The notes under the pieces are model-generated. The model did no database searches and was not told the origin of the DNA. It saw only the letters and a list, made by a program, of their open reading frames with translations. Made by a program: the position numbers and the translations under genes. Of a stretch of DNA of 64,000 nucleotides, positions 8,627 to 16,051 are shown piece by piece (the stretch's first letter is position 1; each line of letters opens with the position of its first letter). The DNA is from Rhizobium giardinii bv. giardinii H152 (lineage in GTDB: Bacteria; Pseudomonadota; Alphaproteobacteria; Rhizobiales; Rhizobiaceae), in NCBI RefSeq assembly GCF_000379605.1, contig NZ_KB902646.1, forward strand, positions 62,001-126,000. Direction: 5' to 3'.

Positions 8627-9514
8627 ATGCCCATCAAACGCAAGCCTCATCTTTCCGCGACCTTCGCGCTGCTGCCGACATGGTTCGTCGCGGTCGTGGT
8701 GTTCATCGGCACCATGGCCTGGTCGATCCGTCTGTCGTTCACCAATTCCACGCTGTTCCCATCATCGACTTATGTCGGCTTTACCCAGTATGTGAAGCTC
8801 TTCTATTCCGCCAAGTGGCTCGCTTCACTGCAAAACGTCCTGATCTTCGGCGTTCTTTATGTGGCTGGCTGTCTCCTGCTCGGGTTTTTGCTGGCGGCTG
8901 CCCTCGATCGCAAGATCCGTTTCGAAAGCGCCTTCAGGACCATCTTCCTCTACCCCTATGCCATGTCGTTCGTGGTGACGGGTCTGATCTGGCAGTGGAT
9001 GCTCAATCCGACGCTCGGCATTCAGGCGAGTGTGCGGTCGCTCGGCTGGGAAACCTTTGTCCTCGACTGGGTGGTCAATCGCGACATGGCGATCTATGCG
9101 CTGGTGCTGGCAGGCGTATGGCAGGGCGCAGGCCTTGTCATGGTCATTGCACTTGCCGGCATGCGCGGCATCGAGGCCGAGCAATGGAAGGCAGCGCGAA
9201 TTGACGGCATCCCTGTCTGGCGGATTTATGTCTCGATCATACTGCCCCAACTCGGTCCGGCCCTGGCCGCCGCCGGCATGCTGCTCGCCATGGGCGTAAT
9301 CAAGACCTACGACATCGTCGTTGCCATGACCAATGGCGGCCCGGGCAATTCGACGGAGGTGCCTGCGAAATTCATCATGGACAACCTTTTCGGGCGCCAG
9401 AACCTCGGCCTCGCCACGGCCGGTGCGACAGTGCTCGTCCTCGGCGTGATCACTGCGGTCGCCCCGTTCCGCTACGCGATCTACATGCGCAACAGAGCAA
9501 AGGGAGCAGCGTGA
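8627..9514 (+). CDS. CUT1 ABC transporter permease (MalF-like)
   Basis: Inner-membrane permease, 295 aa, with about six hydrophobic helices and the EAA loop that contacts the ATPase seen as EAEQWKAARIDGIPVWRIYVSIILPQLGP (about residues 184-213). The frame is open from 8579, but the ATG at 8627 is preferred because the protein then begins with a short basic segment before helix 1. Its stop overlaps the start of the next permease. Confidence 0.93.
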   Translation: MPIKRKPHLSATFALLPTWFVAVVVFIGTMAWSIRLSFTNSTLFPSSTYVGFTQYVKLFYSAKWLASLQNVLIFGVLYVAGCLLLGFLLAAALDRKIRFESAFRTIFLYPYAMSFVVTGLIWQWMLNPTLGIQASVRSLGWETFVLDWVVNRDMAIYALVLAGVWQGAGLVMVIALAGMRGIEAEQWKAARIDGIPVWRIYVSIILPQLGPALAAAGMLLAMGVIKTYDIVVAMTNGGPGNSTEVPAKFIMDNLFGRQNLGLATAGATVLVLGVITAVAPFRYAIYMRNRAKGAA

Positions 9515-10398
9515 TGGCACGTCTTCATCCGAACGGCCCGAGGCCGACGCAGATCACCGCTGGTCGCATCGGCCTCTATGCCTTCCTTTTTATCGCCGCA
9601 CTTTTCTTCCTGCTGCCGCTCTACACAATGGTCGTCACCTCGCTGAAGACAATGAGCGAAATCCGGCTCGGACAGATCTTTTCCCTGCCGCAAACGCTTG
9701 ACTTCTCTGCTTGGGCCACCGCCTGGTCGGGGGCCTGCATGGGAACCACCTGCGTCGGTATCCGCACCGGCTTCTGGAATTCGGTGGCGATCACCGTTCC
9801 GTCGGTCGCGCTCTCGGTCTTCGTCGGCGCTGTCAACGGCTACGCGTTGTCGCTCTGGCGGCCGCGCTGGGCAAACGTGCTCTTCGGTCTGCTGATGGCC
9901 GGCGGCCTCATCCCCTACCAGATCTTCCTTTATCCGATGGTCCGGGCGATGGCGAATGTCAGCCTCTACAATTCGCTCGCCGGTATCATCCTCGTTCATG
10001 TCATCTTTGGCCTGCCGCTGGTGACACTGCTCTTCCGCAACTACTTCGTCAGCGTGCCGGAAGAGCTCTGCAAGGCAGCCCGCGTCGATGGCGCCGGCTT
10101 CTGGCGCATCTTTTTCGAGATCATGCTGCCCATTGCCGTGCCGATGGTTGTCGTGGTCTCCATGCTCCAGTTCACGGGCATCTGGAACGATTTTCTGCTC
10201 GGTCTCGTCTTCGCCGGGCGCGACAACCTGCCGATGACTGTCCAGCTCAACAACATCGTCAACACCACCATGGGGGAGCGAAATTACAATGTGAACATGG
10301 CAGCGACCATTCTGACCGCCATCGTTCCGCTCGCCATATATTTCCTGTCCGGCCGCTGGTTCGTACGCGGCATCGCCGCCGGCGCAGTCAAGGGGTAA
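9514..10398 (+). CDS. CUT1 ABC transporter permease (MalG-like)
   Basis: Second inner-membrane permease, 294 aa. The EAA loop reads PEELCKAARVDGAGFWRIFFEIMLPIAVP (about residues 185-210). A GTG at 9511 is directly in front of the ATG at 9514; the ATG overlaps the previous stop and is preferred, with AAAGGGAG 8-15 bases upstream. It pairs with the MalF-like subunit and the ATPase at 10406. Confidence 0.93.
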   Translation: MARLHPNGPRPTQITAGRIGLYAFLFIAALFFLLPLYTMVVTSLKTMSEIRLGQIFSLPQTLDFSAWATAWSGACMGTTCVGIRTGFWNSVAITVPSVALSVFVGAVNGYALSLWRPRWANVLFGLLMAGGLIPYQIFLYPMVRAMANVSLYNSLAGIILVHVIFGLPLVTLLFRNYFVSVPEELCKAARVDGAGFWRIFFEIMLPIAVPMVVVVSMLQFTGIWNDFLLGLVFAGRDNLPMTVQLNNIVNTTMGERNYNVNMAATILTAIVPLAIYFLSGRWFVRGIAAGAVKG

Positions 10399-10405
10399 CA
10401 CTTCC

Positions 10406-11488
10406 ATGCAATCCGCTGTTTCCATCAAGGATCTGAAAATCGCCTATGGCGATCATCCGGTGATCGAAAAGATGTCGATCGACATCGCGCCCCGGGAGTT
10501 CCTGGTCCTTCTTGGCCCTTCCGGCTGCGGCAAGTCGACGCTTCTGAACGCTATCGCCGGCCTTCAGGACATCACCGCCGGCGAGATCTGGATCTCCGGC
10601 AAGAACGTCAGCTGGGAGGAGCCGAAAGACCGCGGCATCGGCATGGTCTTCCAATCCTACGCGCTCTACCCGCGCATGTCGATCCGCAAGAACCTCTCCT
10701 TCGGTCTTCGCGTCGCGGGGCTGCCGAAAACCGAGATCGAGGCACGTGTCGCCCGCACCGCCGCCCTCCTCCATCTCGACAAGCTGCTGGACCGACGTCC
10801 TGCAGAGTTGTCGGGCGGCCAGCGCCAACGCGTGGCCATCGGCCGGGCGCTGGTGCGGGAAGTGGATGTCTTCCTCTTCGACGAGCCGCTGTCCAACCTC
10901 GATGCCAAGCTGCGCAACGAACTCCGTGTGGAGATCAAGAAGTTGCACCAGAACCTCGGCAACACCATGATCTACGTGACGCACGACCAGGTCGAGGCCC
11001 TGACGCTCGCCGACCGCATCGCCATCATGCGCGACGGCGTGATCCAGCAGCTCGCATCGCCGGCCGAGATCTATCACCGCCCGGCCAATCTCTTCGTCGC
11101 CGGTTTCATCGGTGCTCCGGCCATGAACTTCATCGAGGGACGGATTGAGCGTGGCGACGGGCGGCCGGTTTTCGTCAGCAAGGGTCTTGCCGTCGATCTC
11201 TCAGGCTATTGCTTCCAGGTGGCCACGTCAGATGGACCAGCGACTCTCGGCTTCCGCCCGGACCATCTTGTGCTTGATGGCGCCGCAAGCGGTCTGCCGA
11301 CGATCGCCGGCCGCATTTCCGTTGTCGAGCCGATGGGGTCGGAGGCCGTTCTCTGGTTCGATTGGGCTGGCCAAAGCCTCTCGCTGCGGCTGATGGGAGA
11401 CGTTTCGCTAAAGCCCGGCGACGCCTTGGCTCCCGGGCTCGACATTCGCAAGGCGTCGCTCTTCGATGCCGATGGATCGCGCCTGTGA
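10406..11488 (+). CDS. CUT1 ABC transporter ATPase (MalK/UgpC-like)
   Basis: Cytoplasmic ATPase, 360 aa. Walker A LGPSGCGKST (about residues 35-44), Q-loop VFQSYALYP, signature LSGGQRQRVAIGRAL, Walker B VFLFDEPLSNLD and switch HDQVEA are all present, followed by a C-terminal TOBE/OB regulatory domain (from about residue 240) as in MalK-type subunits. Starts seven bases after the permease stop. Confidence 0.95.
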   Translation: MQSAVSIKDLKIAYGDHPVIEKMSIDIAPREFLVLLGPSGCGKSTLLNAIAGLQDITAGEIWISGKNVSWEEPKDRGIGMVFQSYALYPRMSIRKNLSFGLRVAGLPKTEIEARVARTAALLHLDKLLDRRPAELSGGQRQRVAIGRALVREVDVFLFDEPLSNLDAKLRNELRVEIKKLHQNLGNTMIYVTHDQVEALTLADRIAIMRDGVIQQLASPAEIYHRPANLFVAGFIGAPAMNFIEGRIERGDGRPVFVSKGLAVDLSGYCFQVATSDGPATLGFRPDHLVLDGAASGLPTIAGRISVVEPMGSEAVLWFDWAGQSLSLRLMGDVSLKPGDALAPGLDIRKASLFDADGSRL

Positions 11489-11574
11489 CGCGCACTCCTT
11501 TTGTTTTTCCTGCAATTTTCAACTGGCGCCGCGCCTTTTTAGGAAATTGCACCAGGACAGGATTCGAAAAGTAA

Positions 11575-13227
11575 ATGACGGAAATCATCTATGATGCGCT
11601 GGTGATCGGCTCCGGCGCGGCGGGATCGTTTGCGGTAAAGGAGCTGACCGCACAGGGTTTGTCGGTCCTTCTTCTGGAAGCCGGCCCGGCCGTCGGCCCC
11701 AAGGATTTCGATCCCGCACGCAAGAAGGCGCCTGCCAGCAGCATCAATATCTGGGAGAGGGCGCGCGCCACGGTAAAGGGCCAGCCGATCCAGGCCCGGG
11801 CCGCCTTCTTCAGCGAACGTTTCAGCCACTTCTTTGTCAATGATCGCAAAAACCCCTACACGACGCCGAGGGAAGCGCCTTTCCTCTGGATCCGCGGCCG
11901 CCAGGGCGGCGGGCGTCTCCACAGTTTCGGCCGGGTGCTGCTGCGCTGGACCGACGAGGATTTCAAGATCCGGTCGCGGACCGGCAAAGGTGTGGACTGG
12001 CCGGTATCCTACGATGATTTGGTACCCTTCTATGACGAGGTCGAGTCCTATCTCGGGCTCTACGGAAACAAGGACAATGTACCGACCCTGCCGGATGGCA
12101 TCTACGCAAGGCCCGCGAGCCTAACGCCGGCAGAACAGGTCTTCAAGCAGGCGGTCGAAAGCCGCTGGCCGGACCGGCACGTTGTCTCCTGGCGCTACAT
12201 CGCGCCTGACGCCGAGCGCATGCCGCTGCCGCTCAGGGAGGCTCAGGCCACCAACCGGCTGACGGTCCGGTACAACGCCGTCGTTCGCCGCATCACCACC
12301 GACGCGCAAACGGGTCGGGCCACCGGCGCGGAATTGATCGACCGCAATACCGGAAAGACTTCGATCGCCCACGCGGCAATGGTGGTGCTCTCGGCTTCTC
12401 CGATCGAGAGCGTGCGACTGCTCCTGAATTCGGCCTCGGCGAAACATCCAGCTGGGCTCGGCAACAGCTCCGGGGCGTTGGGTCGCTACTTCATGGACCA
12501 GCTTCCCTGCCTTGCCTTCGGCTCTTTTTCCGGGGCAAAGGGCTGGGCGCTCGACGAATCCGCCCCCGTGGACCCGTTTTACAATCCCTCGGGCGGGATT
12601 TTCATTCCCCGCTTTGGTGACGCTGACGTCGCGCGCGGTGATTTCAACTACCAGGGCAGCGCCGGCCGGGCACCCGTCGCGAAGGACGCGGATGCGCGCC
12701 TCGCCTTCTTCGGCTTTGGCCGTATGCTTCCTTATGCCGACAATCGGATCACGCTAGATGCGCGGCGCAAGGACGCCTGGAACATTGCTGTCCCGCACAT
12801 CCGTTGCGTCATGCATGAGGAGGAGCAGGCGCTGCTTCGCCTGCAGGAAGAAACGCTGATCGAAATGATCGAGGAAGTCGGCGGCAGCCTGGAGTTTATC
12901 GGCTCGCCCACAGGTCTTAAGGAGATGGGCAAGGGCGCCTTCCCCGAAGCAGGCGCATTCAGCCGCTTCATGTTTCGCAAGTGGTTCCGCAAGACCATGT
13001 GTATGGGCGCGGCGATTCACGAGACAGGTGGCGCGCGGATGGGTGAAACCCCGAAAACGTCAGTGCTCAATCCCTATAACCAGCTCTGGGACGCCCCGAA
13101 CCTCATCGTCACCGACGCCAGCGCCTTTCCCGGCAGCGGCATCGCCGGTACGACACTCACCGTCATGGCCCTGACGATCCGCGCCTGCCGCAACCTCGTC
13201 GACGATTATCGGGCAGGACAGCTGTGA
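11575..13227 (+). CDS. GMC-family FAD oxidoreductase, glucoside 3-dehydrogenase-like
   Basis: FAD-dependent oxidoreductase, 550 aa. The Rossmann dinucleotide motif is VIGSGAAGSFAVKEL (residues 9-23), and the C-terminal GMC region ends GIAGTTLTVMALTIRAC. The phrase WIRGRQGGGRLHSFGRVLLRWTDEDF followed by DWPVSYDDLVPFYDEVE resembles bacterial glucoside/sugar 3-dehydrogenase large subunits more than choline dehydrogenases. With the TIM-barrel protein at 6283 and the CUT1 importer, this suggests oxidation of an imported sugar or glycoside at C3 followed by processing of the keto sugar. No partner cytochrome or small subunit is visible. Family firm, reaction inferred. Confidence 0.85.
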   Translation: MTEIIYDALVIGSGAAGSFAVKELTAQGLSVLLLEAGPAVGPKDFDPARKKAPASSINIWERARATVKGQPIQARAAFFSERFSHFFVNDRKNPYTTPREAPFLWIRGRQGGGRLHSFGRVLLRWTDEDFKIRSRTGKGVDWPVSYDDLVPFYDEVESYLGLYGNKDNVPTLPDGIYARPASLTPAEQVFKQAVESRWPDRHVVSWRYIAPDAERMPLPLREAQATNRLTVRYNAVVRRITTDAQTGRATGAELIDRNTGKTSIAHAAMVVLSASPIESVRLLLNSASAKHPAGLGNSSGALGRYFMDQLPCLAFGSFSGAKGWALDESAPVDPFYNPSGGIFIPRFGDADVARGDFNYQGSAGRAPVAKDADARLAFFGFGRMLPYADNRITLDARRKDAWNIAVPHIRCVMHEEEQALLRLQEETLIEMIEEVGGSLEFIGSPTGLKEMGKGAFPEAGAFSRFMFRKWFRKTMCMGAAIHETGGARMGETPKTSVLNPYNQLWDAPNLIVTDASAFPGSGIAGTTLTVMALTIRACRNLVDDYRAGQL

Positions 13228-13466
13228 GCACGTTTCGACGGCTCCCAGGCCGACAGCAAAAACCGCACAGCCTGGTTATCGCGTAGACTGCTGGGCAACT
13301 GCGCTGTCTGCTGCCAAATGCCCCTTTCTGCAACGGCGGGCTCACCGGCGCGACGATCAAATATGGAGCCGGAACAGCGCGCCGTCCTCGTTTTGATAAT
13401 CACCCTTCCGCAAGTTCATGCAGGCGCTATGCTGTGGACCCAAGAAACCAAATCGTGAGATCTTTC

Positions 13467-13787
13467 ATGACGCAGCGAGGTCAGGGTCACATCCGGGAAC
13501 GGATGACAATTCTCGGCGATCTTGATGCTGCCTCCTTCCTCCCCTGGATCGAGCGCCATGCCGCCAAGCTTGGGCTTTCCCAGGCCACATCGCACATCAG
13601 TTCCGCGCGGATCGAACTCGAGGTCGCGGGACCAGAAGAGCTGATCGACATGATGGAGATAGGGTGTTCTCTGGGGCCCATCGACGTCTGGGTTGAGACG
13701 ATACAACGCACGCCGATCAACGACCAAGCCGACGAGGGACAGGGCAGCTCTTTTCGCTGCCCGCAACATCCTTTGCCCCATATTTAA
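13467..13787 (+). CDS. Degenerate acylphosphatase-like small protein
   Basis: A 106-residue protein whose middle part (FLPWIERHAAKLGLSQ ... ARIELEVAGPEELIDMMEI ... GPIDVWVETIQ) follows the acylphosphatase pattern of helix, beta strand and second helix. The catalytic Arg of the usual VQGVGFR loop and the catalytic Asn of the following strand are not present at the expected places (loop reads LDAASF; strand reads ATSHISSAR). It is therefore probably a non-catalytic relative. The frame extends upstream to a GTG at 13434; the ATG at 13467 with GTGAG upstream is preferred. It lies alone between the sugar and Rieske operons. Confidence 0.5.
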   Translation: MTQRGQGHIRERMTILGDLDAASFLPWIERHAAKLGLSQATSHISSARIELEVAGPEELIDMMEIGCSLGPIDVWVETIQRTPINDQADEGQGSSFRCPQHPLPHI

Positions 13788-13904
13788 CCAATATTGCCAA
13801 TGCGAAATAATTATGCAAACGTGAGGATGCTGGACCGCGGACATCGGCTGATGACTTGGCGGCAAAGGCCAGCAAGACGTTGATATTGTGCAGAAAGTTC
13901 AGTC

Positions 13905-14558
13905 ATGCTACCCGATACGACCGGCTTCTGGACGCCAGTCGCCCTCTCCGCGGATCTGCCGGCGGGTACCGTGATGCCGGCACGGACGCCAGCCGGGTCA
14001 ATTGCTCTCTGGCGGAGCGATTCGGGGCGCACTGCGGCATCGGCGGATCGCTGTCCCCATCGCGGGATGCGCCTGTCTCATGGCTTCGTGCGCGGCGAAG
14101 CGCTGTCCTGCATCTACCACGGCTGGAGTTATGCTCAGGCCGGAAACTGTCTGCGCATCCCGGCCCATCCGGGGCTGGCGCCGCCAGAAACAATCCGGGT
14201 GGCAACGCAGCGGGTCGAAGAGACCGACGGGCTCATCTGGGTTGCCGTTGGAGAACCCACGGGCCACCCCCCGCGGATGGAAGGCCTCGTTCCCCTTCGC
14301 TCCCTGATGGCACATGCCAGCGTTTCGGCCCTCGAAATTGCGGCGGGCGCGACGGCCGACCCTGTGGGTATTGTCTGGAAGATCGAACCTTCGCAAACGA
14401 TCCGACTGCTGCTCGCCCTGCAGGAGGACGATCAGACGCTGATCCATGTCATGCTGAGCGACAAATGCAGTCCTGCCCAGCGCATCGCCGCGTCACGGGC
14501 CGCCGAGTCGCTGCGGCGGGCGGCCGAAGCTCTCCAGGCCAAGGGGATCGCGCCATGA
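13905..14558 (+). CDS. Stand-alone Rieske [2Fe-2S] protein, partner of split oxygenase
   Basis: A 217-residue protein with an N-terminal Rieske domain. The cluster ligands are C50-P-H52 and C69-I-Y-H72 (CPHRG ... CIYHGWSY). The C-terminal approximately 95 residues have no mononuclear-iron motif and look like the end portion of a Rieske oxygenase alpha subunit. Its stop overlaps the start of the catalytic subunit (ATGA), so the two are made together. It should carry electrons to the iron centre of the next protein, which lacks its own cluster. No reductase gene is present in the operon, so electrons must come from one encoded elsewhere. First gene of the operon; ATG follows a short leader from 13788. 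Confidence 0.88.
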   Translation: MLPDTTGFWTPVALSADLPAGTVMPARTPAGSIALWRSDSGRTAASADRCPHRGMRLSHGFVRGEALSCIYHGWSYAQAGNCLRIPAHPGLAPPETIRVATQRVEETDGLIWVAVGEPTGHPPRMEGLVPLRSLMAHASVSALEIAAGATADPVGIVWKIEPSQTIRLLLALQEDDQTLIHVMLSDKCSPAQRIAASRAAESLRRAAEALQAKGIAP

Positions 14559-15394
14559 CGCACGATGCGATGATCGACGAGTGGTATCCGGTCGGCCTTT
14601 TCAGCAAGCTCGACGCCGGCGGACGCAAGACCGCTTTGATGGGCGAGCCGATCGACGTGGCGCGCGACGCCGAAGGCAATGCGAGAGTGACCGGCGGAAA
14701 TGGACGCCCCTTACCCGTATGCGTCCGCTACGGCCACGTCTGGTCGTCCCTCGGCGCGCCGCAGAAGGCGCTTTTCGCGATCCCTGAGGCTGACCAGGCC
14801 GGCCGCCGGTTTGTCGATGTCGGCGTCGTTCGCGTGCGCTGCTCGCCGCTGCGTGCAGTGGAGAATTTTCTCGACATCGCCCATTTTCCCTTTGTGCACA
14901 CCGATATCCTGGGTGCGGAGCCACACACGGAAGTCCAGAATTACAAGGTCGAAATCCGGGAAGACGAAGTCTGGGCTACGCAGGTGAAGTTCTACCAGCC
15001 TCAGGCTGCCAAATCGGCAAGCGGCGGCATCACGACGGAATATATGTACCGCGTGCCGGCGCCGACATGCGCTGTTCTCTACAAGACTTGCCCGCCCCGC
15101 CCAGGTGAATGGGATGTCATTACGCTCTTCGTCCAGCCGCTTGCCGAGGATCTGTGCGACGTCTGGCCTTGGATGGCTTTGTACGACGACACCACAACGC
15201 TGACTGACCTCATTCACTTTCAGCAGACGATCTTCCTGCAGGACCGGTCGATCCTCGAAAACCAGATCCCTCGGCTCCTGCCGCTTGATCCGGGCATGGA
15301 AATTCCAACGCGGGCCGACCTCACCTCGGTTGCCTACAGACGCTGGCTGAAACGCCACGATTACACATACGGCGCACAACTGGTGGCGCAATGA
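14555..15394 (+). CDS. Rieske-oxygenase catalytic subunit lacking its Rieske cluster (NdmC-like)
   Basis: Non-heme iron oxygenase subunit, 279 aa. The mononuclear iron motif is ENFLDIAHFPFVH: bridging D107 and ligands H110 and H115, with D230 (LQDRSILE) a likely third ligand, as in the VanA/demethylase group. The N-terminus begins WYPVG...LMGEPIDVARDAEGN and then jumps to YGHVWSSLGAP, that is the two edges of a Rieske domain with the cluster-binding loops missing (no C-x-H or C-x2-H pair). This matches the known design of NdmC, the 7-methylxanthine N-demethylase subunit that borrows a Rieske cluster from NdmD. Overlaps genes on both sides by four bases. N-demethylation or hydroxylation of an N-heterocycle is inferred. 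Confidence 0.85.
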   Translation: MTHDAMIDEWYPVGLFSKLDAGGRKTALMGEPIDVARDAEGNARVTGGNGRPLPVCVRYGHVWSSLGAPQKALFAIPEADQAGRRFVDVGVVRVRCSPLRAVENFLDIAHFPFVHTDILGAEPHTEVQNYKVEIREDEVWATQVKFYQPQAAKSASGGITTEYMYRVPAPTCAVLYKTCPPRPGEWDVITLFVQPLAEDLCDVWPWMALYDDTTTLTDLIHFQQTIFLQDRSILENQIPRLLPLDPGMEIPTRADLTSVAYRRWLKRHDYTYGAQLVAQ

Positions 15395-16050
15395 AGCTCT
15401 ACGATTACATCCTCTCGCCCAGCTGCTACAAAGTGCGCCTGATGGCCGCGCTGACCGACGTAAAACTGGACATCCGCCCGGTGGATTTCCACCCCGGTGC
15501 CGAGCATCGCGGCGCGGCGCTCATGGATCTCAATCCCGCAGGCTCCATCCCTATCCTCGAGGACGGAGACCTGATCCTGACCGAATCCTCCGCCATGCTC
15601 GTCTATCTCGCGGCCAGGGCCGCACCGGAGTGGTTGGGTAGCGGTACAACGGAGGAAACGGCGCGGGTCCAGCAGTGGCTCTCCTTCTCCAACCGGCTGA
15701 CCACGAGCCTCGGCGCTGCCCGGCTTCACGAAATGCTCCTGCGTCCGGGTGACATCACAGAACTCCAGATGCATGGCATCGCGGCGCTTCGCGAGGTCGA
15801 AGCAGGCCTGGTCGAGCAGGGTGTTCGCGGCATGCGCTTCCTCGCCTCGGACCGACCGACAGTCGCCGACATTGCCTGCTTCCCTTACGTGGCGCTCGCG
15901 CCGGACGGCGGCGTCTCGCTTGACCCCTATCCGGCGATCCGGCTTTGGTCGCGCGCATTGCGCAGCCTCGAAAACTTCATCGAGATGCCAGGCATCCACC
16001 GGCTGCATGAATTAAAGCCCGCCCCCTATATCGAACCGGGCGGAGCGTGA
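15391..16050 (+). CDS. Glutathione S-transferase-like protein (NdmE-like)
   Basis: A 219-residue GST-fold protein: thioredoxin-like N-terminus (YDYILSPSCYKVRLM, NPAGSIPILEDGD, ILTESSAMLVYLA with the Glu-Ser glutathione-contact pair) and an all-helical C-terminal domain. It overlaps the catalytic subunit by four bases (ATGA). In caffeine catabolism a GST-like protein, NdmE, is a structural partner in the NdmC-NdmD-NdmE complex, and the same gene order here suggests a comparable role. A true glutathione transferase activity is possible but would be unusual in this setting. Confidence 0.88.
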   Translation: MKLYDYILSPSCYKVRLMAALTDVKLDIRPVDFHPGAEHRGAALMDLNPAGSIPILEDGDLILTESSAMLVYLAARAAPEWLGSGTTEETARVQQWLSFSNRLTTSLGAARLHEMLLRPGDITELQMHGIAALREVEAGLVEQGVRGMRFLASDRPTVADIACFPYVALAPDGGVSLDPYPAIRLWSRALRSLENFIEMPGIHRLHELKPAPYIEPGGA

Positions 16051-16051
16051 C

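Noticed and set aside
9481..10428. 315-codon minus-strand open frame
   Set aside because: Mirror frame of the MalG-like permease; His/Asp/Glu-rich shadow.
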